The notes beneath the pieces are model-generated. The model did no database searches. It was not told where the DNA came from and saw only the letters and a list, made by a program, of their open reading frames with translations. A program made the position numbers and the translations under genes. From Bacteroidales bacterium (GTDB lineage: Bacteria; Bacteroidota; Bacteroidia; Bacteroidales; JAADJA01), in NCBI GenBank assembly GCA_030635465.1, contig DAOVYU010000111.1, positions 1 to 5,401 of the forward strand: DNA of 5,401 nt, written 5' to 3'. Shown piece by piece: positions 1-5,401 of this stretch; the stretch's first letter is position 1; each line of letters begins with the position of its first letter.

Positions 1-420
1 AGATCCAGGTATTACAGCAAAAGCTGTTTTTTTCTTTAATGGAGTATAAATGGCGTTGTACCAAATCATGGCTAGCAATCCAAGTTGAAGGGCTAGCATA
101 CCTGAACCCAAATAGATCAATACGGAACCTAAAACCGAAAGAGTAAGTGCAAATATTAAGGCACCGGTTTCAGAAATTCGTCCTGAAGGGATGGGCCTGT
201 TTTTCGTCCGCTCCATCTGTACATCTTTATCCCTTTCCTGGTAATGATTCAAGGCTGAGGAACCGCATGCAAGTAGAAATATTCCAAACGTTGGTAAAAT
301 AAGTCCGGTGTCGAATTGACCGCTGGCTAAAACATAACCTGTGATGGTTGTTAATGAAACGGCAAAGGTGATTCTTACTTTGCTTAATTCTAAGAGTGTA
401 TGTATTAATGATTTTTTCAA
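1..420 (-). CDS. ctaB: Protohaem IX farnesyltransferase (haem O synthase), N-terminal 140 residues, cut by the window edge
   Basis: This integral membrane prenyltransferase of the UbiA family adds a farnesyl chain to haem b to give haem O, the precursor of haem A for the oxidase encoded upstream. The frame is open for 140 codons from 420 to the window edge, so the 3' half of a protein of usually about 280-300 residues is missing. The prenyl-diphosphate-binding region is clear: N58-HYQ-E62-RDK-D66 followed by MERTKNRPIPSGR (69-81). The first aspartate of the usual NxxxDxxxD pattern is a glutamate here. The later YNAIYTPLKKKTAFAVIPGS segment (121-140) is also typical of the family. Hydrophobic helices lie at about 17-35, 38-56, 87-105 and 108-126. 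The start is called as TTG at 420-418, because no ATG or GTG lies between it and the in-frame TAA just upstream and the resulting N terminus MKKSLIHTLLELSKVRIT fits the family. No Shine-Dalgarno is seen. It is last in the visible operon, 146 bases after coxB, so it may also have a separate promoter. Confidence 0.93.
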   Translation of the reverse strand, partial: MKKSLIHTLLELSKVRITFAVSLTTITGYVLASGQFDTGLILPTFGIFLLACGSSALNHYQERDKDVQMERTKNRPIPSGRISETGALIFALTLSVLGSVLIYLGSGMLALQLGLLAMIWYNAIYTPLKKKTAFAVIPGS

Positions 421-452
421 GTATATACTGTTTTTATTTTAAATTGGGTCTA

Positions 453-562
453 TCCTCCCGTACAGTCTTTGATGCTTCGAGAGCCTCAGCATGACCTCAG
501 ACTGAACTCCCTTTTTAGTTAGAACTTTAATCTTTTATCCTACGAAGTATGGAGTAGGAGGA
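453..562. repeat. Probable dispersed, partly palindromic intergenic repeat between coxB and ctaB
   Basis: The 146-base gap 421-566 has no open frame of note but is rich in inverted repeats. CAGTCT (463-468) pairs with AGACTG (499-504). Inside it ATGCT (472-476) pairs with AGCAT (488-492), and GAG (479-481) pairs with CTC (485-487) around a 3-base loop. A second hairpin is TCCTAC (538-543) with GTAGGA (554-559). The outermost TCCTCC (453-458) is complementary to GGAGGA (557-562), so the whole block could close on itself. The central GCTTCGAGAGCCTCAGCATG resembles, from memory, a short repeat scattered between genes in many Bacteroidota genomes. The pairing is seen directly. Membership of a repeat family and the exact ends are inferred. 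No T-run follows the hairpins, so a classical terminator is unlikely. Confidence 0.5.
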
Positions 563-566
563 CGAA

Positions 567-1475
567 CTATTTAAGTGTTTTCAAATACTCAATAATATCC
601 TTTACTTCATCTTCAGTGATCAAGTCTTTATAAGTGGTGATCATTAATCCCGGATTATAGCCTTTGGTTACATCAGCATTGGGATCATAAATAGAACTCC
701 TGATATATTCTTTGTCAACTGTAATTTGTCTTTCAACACCTTCTGTTATAACAGTTTCTGTAATTCCCCAAACTCCTTTAAATGAAGGTCCTATAATTTT
801 GCTTCCATCCAATGAGTGACAGCTTGTACAGGCATTTTTCTTAAGCACTTGCAATCCGGGATGGTCGTTTGATGATTTGTCGTTTAACCAGGTTGAGTAT
901 TCTGTTTCCTGAACAACATATACTTTACTCATCATATAGGAATGACGATCACCGCAATATTCAGCGCATAAAATATTATAGTCGCCCAGTTCCTGACCAA
1001 TAAACCACATTTTATTATCAATACCCGGAATTACATCTTCTTTAATCCTGAAAGCAGGAATATAAAGGCTATGCAATACATCGCGTGAGATCAAATCGAG
1101 TGTAACAGCTTTATCTATTGGAACAACAAGTGTGTCAGAAACTTTACCATTTTCATATTCAAAATTCCACGACCACATTTGTGCTATGGCTTTTATATGA
1201 ATGGAATCCTTTGGAAATTCCCGCATGGGTTTGTAGCCCATCCATCCATAATAGAACATGACTAGCACAAGAATGGTTGGAATCACAGTCCAGATAATTT
1301 CCAACTTATGATTTTCTTTCACAATTCCAGGTTTTGGGTGTTTTTTTCTGTTGTACTTAATAACAAACCAAATCATTATTGCGGTTATGGCCACAAGGAA
1401 AAAAACTGAAGCACCCAATATTATCGCGAATGAAAGGTCAACACCATCTACAAAATTTGAAGCATTAGTGAACAT
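567..1475 (-). CDS. coxB: Cytochrome c oxidase subunit II with fused C-terminal cytochrome c domain (caa3 type)
   Basis: This 302-residue subunit takes electrons from a donor and passes them through its CuA centre to haem a in CoxA. Two membrane helices (about 15-40 and 58-80) form the COX2 hairpin, and the cupredoxin domain then faces the periplasm. The aromatic electron-entry stretch WSWNFEY lies at 101-107. CuA ligands are all present: H135 in DVLHS, then C170, E172, C174, H178 and M181 in CAEYCGDRHSYM. A class I cytochrome c follows from about 206 to 302, with haem attachment at C216-T-S-C219-H220 and M278 (NPGLM) as the likely sixth ligand. The fused haem domain makes this a caa3-type enzyme. 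The start is the only sensible ATG, 11 bases after the coxD stop. An AGGGG lies just 3 bases before the ATG, too close for a convincing ribosome site. I see no cleavable signal peptide. The first helix probably directs insertion. Confidence 0.97.
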   Translation of the reverse strand: MFTNASNFVDGVDLSFAIILGASVFFLVAITAIMIWFVIKYNRKKHPKPGIVKENHKLEIIWTVIPTILVLVMFYYGWMGYKPMREFPKDSIHIKAIAQMWSWNFEYENGKVSDTLVVPIDKAVTLDLISRDVLHSLYIPAFRIKEDVIPGIDNKMWFIGQELGDYNILCAEYCGDRHSYMMSKVYVVQETEYSTWLNDKSSNDHPGLQVLKKNACTSCHSLDGSKIIGPSFKGVWGITETVITEGVERQITVDKEYIRSSIYDPNADVTKGYNPGLMITTYKDLITEDEVKDIIEYLKTLK

Positions 1476-1486
1476 ATACCCCTGTT

Positions 1487-1810
1487 TTATCTAGTTATAT
1501 AATCGGTTGCTGTTAAAAATAGGAATACTATAAAAAGCAGCATAGTAATTCCAAATAGTATTTTTAATAAAATATTGTCATATTTCAAATGCATAAAATA
1601 ATTGGCCACCACGATGGCTTTTGCTGATGCAATTATAAGCGCAGTAATAACTGAAAATGCAACGAGGTTTATACCCATCACTGATACAAGTACAGTCATA
1701 ATTGTAAGAATGATCAATCCAACCCAAATACCAATATTAAACTTATACGATACAATGTGGTGCTCTTTTGGGTCGCCTGGTAAATACCTGCTTTTATTAT
1801 TTTCTGACAT
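1487..1810 (-). CDS. coxD: Cytochrome c oxidase subunit IV, prokaryotic type
   Basis: This small accessory subunit of the haem-copper oxidase has 107 residues and three predicted membrane helices (about 24-44, 47-71 and 81-103). It matches the bacterial COX4 family in length, topology and the conserved stretch SAKAIVVANYFMHLKYD, with K64 in the second helix and FMHLKYD at 72-78. In this family the subunit is thought to help assembly or stability rather than catalysis. I chose the ATG at 1810-1808, giving MSENNKSRYLPGD. The open frame runs on upstream to an ATG at 1909, but that extra part reads through the 3' end of coxC and the heptamer repeat, and its sequence (MAPCGFNLDIP...) is not like the family. 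The gene lies 38 bases after coxC and 11 bases before coxB, so it is surely co-transcribed. No Shine-Dalgarno is seen. Confidence 0.93.
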   Translation of the reverse strand: MSENNKSRYLPGDPKEHHIVSYKFNIGIWVGLIILTIMTVLVSVMGINLVAFSVITALIIASAKAIVVANYFMHLKYDNILLKILFGITMLLFIVFLFLTATDYITR

Positions 1811-1818
1811 AATAATTA

Positions 1819-1853
1819 AGTTTAGAGTTCTGAGTTCTGGGTTTTGAGTTAGT
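1819..1853. repeat. Heptamer tandem repeat, five degenerate units, across the coxC stop and the coxC-coxD gap
   Basis: On the plus strand the units read AGTTTAG, AGTTCTG, AGTTCTG, GGTTTTG and AGTTAGT, that is, two perfect copies flanked by three imperfect ones. On the coding strand the unit is CAGAACT. The array ends 8 bases before the coxD ATG and overlaps the last codons of coxC, including its TAA stop (1851-1849). The copies are seen directly. Similar intergenic AACTCAGAACTC arrays occur, from memory, in other Bacteroidota genomes. The copy number may vary between strains, and a role in spacing or mRNA structure would be inference. Confidence 0.7.
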
Positions 1854-2469
1854 GAATTAAATAGAATAGTGGAAACAGGAATATCCAGATTAAATCCACA
1901 AGGTGCCAATAAAGTGCTCCATTTTCAAGAAAGATGAATTTTCCCTGATTGGTTTCGCCTTTCCGAATAGCTGCTATTACAAATAACAATATTATACCAC
2001 CAATAATTACGTGCAAACCGTGGAATCCCGTCATAAAAAAGTAAAGGAAAAAAAATAATTTTTCTCCTGGTTCAAGCATGTTATAATGTTCCATTCCAGG
2101 AAAAAGGCCATGCTCAAATTTTGCAGTCCATTCAAAATATTTAATAACCAGGAATACACCTGCAAATGCAATCGTAGACCAGATCAATGTTAAGGCCATT
2201 TTGGTATCTCCCTTTTGAATTGCAGTGATCGACATGGCGACTGTTAAACTACTTGTCAGCAGTACAATTGTGTTTACCGTTCCCATTATTACGTTTAATT
2301 CATAGGAAGCATGTAAAAACGCATCTGCATTCAGGTATCTGTAAATTGTATAAACCAAAAATAGTCCGCCAAATAGTAAAAGTTCTGTAAACAGGAATAG
2401 CCACATTCCCAGTTTGTCTGCTTCGTCATCCCGGTTATGACCGGAGTTTACCATTACAAAATTTGCCAT
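1849..2469 (-). CDS. coxC: Cytochrome c oxidase subunit III, five-helix form
   Basis: This 206-residue subunit stabilises the catalytic subunit I and has no metal centre. It matches COX3 over its length in the short bacterial form that lacks the first two helices of the seven-helix version. Helices lie at about 20-42, 60-80, 92-112, 136-166 and 182-204. Family motifs visible are the acidic residue E29 in FLFTELLLFGGLF, corresponding to the conserved glutamate of COX3, then FFMTGFHGLHVIIGG (144-158) with H150 and H153, and the C-terminal YWHLVDLIWIFLFPLFYL (187-204) with H189 and D192. The ATG at 2469 is taken as start. An internal M6 is possible but would shorten only a polar leader. It lies 85 bases after coxA, the widest gap among the structural genes, and the gap contains a hairpin. 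Its 3' end overlaps the heptamer repeat. Confidence 0.96.
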   Translation of the reverse strand: MANFVMVNSGHNRDDEADKLGMWLFLFTELLLFGGLFLVYTIYRYLNADAFLHASYELNVIMGTVNTIVLLTSSLTVAMSITAIQKGDTKMALTLIWSTIAFAGVFLVIKYFEWTAKFEHGLFPGMEHYNMLEPGEKLFFFLYFFMTGFHGLHVIIGGIILLFVIAAIRKGETNQGKFIFLENGALYWHLVDLIWIFLFPLFYLIH

Positions 2470-2482
2470 TTTTATTTGATGT

Positions 2483-2508
2483 TAAAACCACTTGCTGTGG
2501 TAGTTTTA
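2483..2508 (-). other. Hairpin in the coxA-coxC gap, possible mRNA processing or weak termination element
   Basis: On the coding strand TAAAA, then three unpaired bases (CTA), then CCAC, a 5-base loop AGCAA, GTGG and TTTTA form an imperfect hairpin. Plus-strand arms are 2483-2487 with 2504-2508 and 2488-2491 with 2497-2500. It lies 14 bases before the coxC ATG, in the 85-base gap 2470-2554, which otherwise is plain AT-rich sequence. The 3' arm ends in TTTTA, which is too short for a strong intrinsic terminator. A processing, stability or attenuation role is inferred only from position. Confidence 0.4.
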
Positions 2509-2554
2509 GTTTTGTATTTAGTTTTATTTTGGTTCACTAAAATTTGTGATTTAA

Positions 2555-4156
2555 TTAGACTTTGTGAAAATAAGGTCCTTCTTCCGGAACAATTGGTTCC
2601 GTGTCAAAGTTGTGCAACGATGGTGGTGAAGAAGTTTGCCATTCAAGTGTTGTTCCTCCCCATGGATCTTTAGGTGCTTTTTCTCCTCTTTTCTTCGACC
2701 TGATCAGGTTTGTTAACATCATGATGATACCCAATACCATAACCCACGACCCTACTGTAGAAATTACATTTAGCGTTGTGAATTCGGGGAGATAATCATA
2801 ATATCTTCTTGGCATTCCCATGAGTCCCAAAATAAGCATGGGGAAATAAAGAAAATTAAAACCAACAAATATGAAACCGAATGAAATCTGTGCCATTTTT
2901 TCGTTGTACATTTTACCCCATATTTTCCCATACCAATAATGCATTGCTCCAAACATAGCAAACCCTGTTCCGCCGAACATTACATAATGAAAATGCCCAA
3001 CAACAAAGTAAGTATCGTGTAAGTGAACGTCCGTCGCTAATGCGCCGATTACCAATCCTGTCAGTCCACCAATTAAAAACTGGAATATGAACGCCATGGA
3101 GAATAGTAATGGGGTTTTAATAAGGATAGAACCTTTATATAAAGTGGCTACCCAGTTAAATGTTTTAATGGCAGAAGGAACAGCAACCAGGAATGTTAAA
3201 ATGGAAAAGATTACCCTGGCCGGTCCACTCATTCCAGAGGTGAACATGTGATGTCCCCAAACAAAATATCCAATAAATGCAATAGCCATACTTGAATAAG
3301 CGATGGCTTTATATCCAAAAATTGGCCTTTTTGCAAAAGTTGGGATCATTTCTGAAATTAATCCCATAGCCGGTAATACCATTATATAAACTGCCGGATG
3401 AGAATATATCCAAAATAAATGCTGATATAAAATCGGATCACCACCTAAAGATGGATCAAATAACCCGAGTCCGAAAACGCGTTCGGCAATTATCATTAAT
3501 AGAGTAATTCCAATGATGGGAGTTGCTAAAACCTGAATCCATGCAGTAGCATATAATGCCCATGGAAATAATGGCATTTTAAACCATCCCATTTTCGGAT
3601 GGCGAAGTCTGTGTATAGTTACAATAAAATTCAGGCCTGTCAGAATCGATGAAAATCCCAGGATAAATGCAGCAAATACAGCCAGCGAAACATTGGTTCC
3701 GGTTTTGACACTATAGGGTGCATAAAAAGTCCAGCCAGTATCTGCAGGGCCATCGCCAACTACAAGTGTTGATAATGCAAATAATCCACCTAGAACATAA
3801 AGCCACCATGAAAGGAGGTTTATTTTTGGGAAAGCTACATCATCAGTTCCGATCATAATCGGGAGGAAAATATTTCCAAATACTGCAGGAACACTGGGGA
3901 TTAAAAATAAAAAAATCATGATTACCCCATGAAGCGTGAAAACCTGGTTGTAGGTTTTTGCTTTCATGATGGTTTCGCCTGGAGAAATTAATTCTAAACG
4001 CATTAATAAACCCAGTATTACGCCTACCAGGAAAAACGAACCGAGAGAGTAAAAATATAATAAACCGATCCGTTTATGATCTGTAGAAAAAATCCAGGAT
4101 TTTAAACCTTTCTTTTCTTCGTAAAAACTTTTCGATTGAATAGCTGCCGTCGACAT
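2555..4156 (-). CDS. coxA: Cytochrome c oxidase subunit I, A2-subfamily haem-copper oxygen reductase
   Basis: This is the catalytic subunit (533 residues, usual length). It reduces O2 to water at a haem a3-CuB site and pumps protons across the inner membrane. All metal ligands are present: haem a by H76 (TLHGVIM) and H390, haem a3 by H388 (VVGHFHYVMFGG), and CuB by H253, H302 and H303 (WGHHMF). Y257 in HPAVY is the expected tyrosine of the H253-Y257 crosslink. The D channel has D106 (GTDDVAFPK) and N113, and the K channel has S328 and K331 (VPSAIKTFNW). The glutamate of the A1 motif GHPEV is absent. YSHPAV (Y251, S252, A255) takes its place, the hallmark of A2 enzymes. Twelve helices are expected between residues 28 and 486, and the C-terminal TLEWQTSSPPSLHNF is typical of the family. 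The ATG is one base after the SCO stop, so the two are translationally linked. Confidence 0.98.
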   Translation of the reverse strand: MSTAAIQSKSFYEEKKGLKSWIFSTDHKRIGLLYFYSLGSFFLVGVILGLLMRLELISPGETIMKAKTYNQVFTLHGVIMIFLFLIPSVPAVFGNIFLPIMIGTDDVAFPKINLLSWWLYVLGGLFALSTLVVGDGPADTGWTFYAPYSVKTGTNVSLAVFAAFILGFSSILTGLNFIVTIHRLRHPKMGWFKMPLFPWALYATAWIQVLATPIIGITLLMIIAERVFGLGLFDPSLGGDPILYQHLFWIYSHPAVYIMVLPAMGLISEMIPTFAKRPIFGYKAIAYSSMAIAFIGYFVWGHHMFTSGMSGPARVIFSILTFLVAVPSAIKTFNWVATLYKGSILIKTPLLFSMAFIFQFLIGGLTGLVIGALATDVHLHDTYFVVGHFHYVMFGGTGFAMFGAMHYWYGKIWGKMYNEKMAQISFGFIFVGFNFLYFPMLILGLMGMPRRYYDYLPEFTTLNVISTVGSWVMVLGIIMMLTNLIRSKKRGEKAPKDPWGGTTLEWQTSSPPSLHNFDTEPIVPEEGPYFHKV

Positions 4157-4157
4157 A

Positions 4158-4949
4158 TTAATTCGATTTAAATGATTTTCTGTTTCTACTTTTCTTACTG
4201 AATGCCAATCCCAGGAACATGAAAATGGCTAAAAATATAATAATTGACCCGGAAATTTTGGTAATGTTTATTACATACTTTTTCCCTTCAGGATCGTAGC
4301 TAAAACAATATTTTAAAACTTTATTAATGGTTGGCCCTGATTTACCCTGGGATGCCTCTATAATGGCCATTTTTAAATCAAAAGGAAGAAAATACGTACC
4401 ATGAAGATAACGGGTGATCTTTCCTTCTGGACTCAGTACAATCAAAGCAGCCGGATGAATAAATTCCTGGCCTTCCTTCTTCACTTTGTATCCCAATGAA
4501 TTTAATAAATTATTGACATTTGCGCTATCACCAGTAAACCATGTCCATCCATTCTGTACATCTTTATTTTTAACCAGTTTGGCATAATTGGCTTTTTTAT
4601 CTTTAGCAAGTTTTGGTTTTTCATCAGGATCGAAGCTGATGGTAAAAACCTGGTATTCTGAACCGAGATCAACTTTTGCCCTGGTAATCACATCTGCCAC
4701 ACCTTCAAGCAAAGGACTGCAAATGCCCGGACATTCATAATAAACCAGCGCAATTACAGTTGGTTTATCAATGGCCTCTTTTAAATTAATTGTTTCGTAA
4801 TTTTCGTTGGTGAAAACCAGGTCATCAGGAATGTACTGATCCAGGTTTTCATAAATTCCCAATTCAGGGGGGGCATCTTCAGCATTTAATTGAATAGCAT
4901 AAAGTAAGCTAATGATCAAAAAAACTGTACCCTTAAGGAGTTTTTGCAT
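4158..4949 (-). CDS. SCO1/SenC-family copper chaperone for CuA assembly, membrane anchored
   Basis: SCO proteins have a thioredoxin-like fold that binds copper and delivers it to, or reduces, the CuA cysteines of subunit II. The protein has 263 residues. Residues 1-23 form a signal peptide (KLLKGTVFLIISLLYAIQLNA), and the periplasmic domain runs from about 35 to 215. The copper ligands are C73 and C77 in YECPGICSP, with H165 in FIHPAAL. DPDE (107-110), the WFTGD stretch (137-141) and the YLHGTYFLPFD stretch (181-191) are also family features. A C-terminal helix (about 233-250) followed by a basic tail (SKKSRNRKSFK) should anchor it with the domain outside. The more familiar SCO layout has an N-terminal anchor, but this C-terminal form fits, from memory, Bacteroidota members. 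It is the first gene of the operon, next to coxA with a 1-base gap. The ATG at 4949 sits in front of the signal peptide. A run of seven C in codons 26-28 (4867-4873) is a possible slippage site. Confidence 0.94.
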   Translation of the reverse strand: MQKLLKGTVFLIISLLYAIQLNAEDAPPELGIYENLDQYIPDDLVFTNENYETINLKEAIDKPTVIALVYYECPGICSPLLEGVADVITRAKVDLGSEYQVFTISFDPDEKPKLAKDKKANYAKLVKNKDVQNGWTWFTGDSANVNNLLNSLGYKVKKEGQEFIHPAALIVLSPEGKITRYLHGTYFLPFDLKMAIIEASQGKSGPTINKVLKYCFSYDPEGKKYVINITKISGSIIIFLAIFMFLGLAFSKKSRNRKSFKSN

Positions 4950-4987
4950 TGTATAAATAATTAACCAGTTGTTTTTTAAAAGATTTG

Positions 4988-5018
4988 CAAATTTAGACTA
5001 ATTCTAAATAAAGAAAAT
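4988..5018 (-). promoter_or_regulatory. Candidate Bacteroidota-type promoter for the SCO-cox operon
   Basis: On the minus strand TAAATTTG (4995-4988) is a full match to the Bacteroidota -7 box TAnnTTTG. The expected TTTG-like -33 element, about 19 bases upstream, is only weakly matched by TTTT or ATTT near 5014-5018. Transcription would start near 4980-4984, giving a leader of roughly 32-36 bases that lacks a Shine-Dalgarno. The 10-bp palindrome ATTTGCAAAT (4983-4992) overlaps the -7 box and could be an operator. The location just before the first gene of the operon supports the call. The weak -33 limits it. Confidence 0.5.
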
Positions 5019-5033
5019 CTACATATGAGAACA

Positions 5034-5054
5034 TTAACAAATTTTTAACAAATT
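5034..5054. repeat. Two 10-bp direct repeats one helical turn apart upstream of the promoter
   Basis: TTAACAAATT occurs at 5034-5043 and again at 5045-5054, with an 11-base period. The copies lie about 40-60 bases upstream of the candidate -7 box of the SCO-cox operon, where activator sites usually lie. The repeats are exact. In such AT-rich sequence chance is a real alternative, and no regulator can be named. Confidence 0.4.
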
Positions 5055-5082
5055 AGTTTAATTATGTTATAGATTTTTTGAA

Positions 5083-5401
5083 TTGAAATTATTTCAGGTT
5101 TATTGGAACGGCTCTTCTACACCCGGTGCAATTACTTTTGAAATTGCCGAACCTGATACAGTGTCGATTTTGGTTGTTTATGCTGAAGATTGTAATATAG
5201 AGGATTTTGCAGTTGTCGTATTTGATTCATGTGTAAACAAAATCAATAGCAGTTATTACAATTCACAGGTTAAAATAATTCCCAATCCCTCAGCAAATAT
5301 ATTTCAACTGAATAAATTATACAGAAAGTATAAGGGTTAGTTTTTAGTTTACAATTCAATGGGAAAAGTTTTATTTAAAGAAACGATTTATCCCACAAGT
5401 G
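5083..5401 (+). pseudogene. C-terminal remnant of a type IX secretion cargo protein with a broken sorting domain
   Basis: The open frame 5083-5340 (85 codons from a TTG) has no ATG, and an in-frame TAA lies just upstream at 5059-5061, so the front of the gene is absent. The first 50 residues (VYWNGSSTPGAITFEIAEPD... to VVVFDSCV) look like a beta-rich secreted repeat end. After a short linker comes VKIIPNPSANIFQLN (63-77), the start of a type A Por sorting domain, which directs a protein through the type IX system to the cell surface. The frame stops at TAG 5338-5340. However the same frame continues after the stop as FLVYNSMGKVLFKETIYPTS, clearly the rest of that domain, and the bases between, read in the +1 frame, give NYTESIRVSF. 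One extra A in AAA (5314-5316) and one missing T in TTTTT (5341-5345) would explain this and restore one frame through to the window edge. It is probably a relic. Sequencing error at homopolymers is an alternative for the shifts but not for the missing start. Confidence 0.7.

Noticed and set aside
453..562. Intrinsic terminator after coxB
   Set aside because: The hairpins are not followed by a T-run on the coding strand, and ctaB continues in the same direction.
1476..1486. AGGGG before coxB as a Shine-Dalgarno
   Set aside because: It lies only 3 bases from the ATG, and none of the other genes here uses such a site.
1602..1847. Plus-strand open frame opposite coxD
   Set aside because: It is antisense to a well-supported gene, has no recognisable domain, and its residues mirror the coxD codons.
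1811..1909. An upstream ATG at 1909 that would lengthen CoxD by 33 residues
   Set aside because: The extension overlaps the end of coxC and the heptamer array, and has no family likeness. The ATG at 1810 gives a normal-length subunit IV.
2437..2795. Two plus-strand open frames across the coxC start, the gap and the coxA 3' end
   Set aside because: Both lie mostly opposite conserved coding sequence and show no family features. The CxxC-like pair in the first comes from antisense of coxA.
2770..2961. Minus-strand 63-residue frame inside coxA
   Set aside because: It is an out-of-frame shadow of the conserved subunit I sequence.
5059..5082. A promoter and start for the plus-strand fragment
   Set aside because: The ATG at 5064 is closed by a stop after one codon, no TAnnTTTG box is seen on the plus strand here, and the TTG at 5083 has no supporting signal.

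Overview
The window comes from an AT-rich genome, almost certainly a member of the Bacteroidota. Three observations point there. The gene starts lack Shine-Dalgarno sequences. The one good promoter candidate has a TAnnTTTG-type -7 box. The right edge holds a decayed type IX secretion (Por) C-terminal sorting domain, which is confined to the Bacteroidota and close relatives. The protein sequences also resemble my recollection of Bacteroidota cytochrome oxidase proteins. Genus cannot be set from this window.

Nearly everything from 4949 down to the left edge is one minus-strand gene cluster for a caa3-type, haem-copper (cytochrome c) oxidase and its assembly. In transcription order it is: SCO copper chaperone (4949-4158), coxA/subunit I (4156-2555), coxC/subunit III (2469-1849), coxD/subunit IV (1810-1487), coxB/subunit II with a fused C-terminal cytochrome c (1475-567), and ctaB/haem O synthase (420 to beyond the left edge, 3' end missing). 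The genes work together: SCO helps metallate the CuA centre of CoxB, CtaB makes haem O as precursor of the haem A that CoxA needs, and CoxA-B-C-D form the membrane enzyme. No haem A synthase (ctaA) is in view. Subunit I carries YSHPAV in place of the HPEV glutamate motif, which makes it an A2-subfamily oxidase like that described from Rhodothermus marinus.

The gaps hold small structures. Between ctaB and coxB (421-566) lies a probable dispersed, partly palindromic intergenic repeat. Between coxD and coxC lies a tandem heptamer array that includes the coxC stop codon. Between coxA and coxC (2470-2554) lies a hairpin. Upstream of SCO (4950-5082) are a promoter candidate, a 10-bp palindrome over its -7 box, and two 10-bp direct repeats one helical turn apart.

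The right end (5083-5401, plus strand) is the C-terminal remnant of a secreted type IX cargo protein. It lacks a start and the body of the gene, and its sorting domain appears to carry two compensating single-base frameshifts.

The core is a recognisable respiratory operon and I see no clearly undescribed system. The observations most worth checking are the decayed type IX sorting domain, the intergenic repeats and the control region upstream of SCO.
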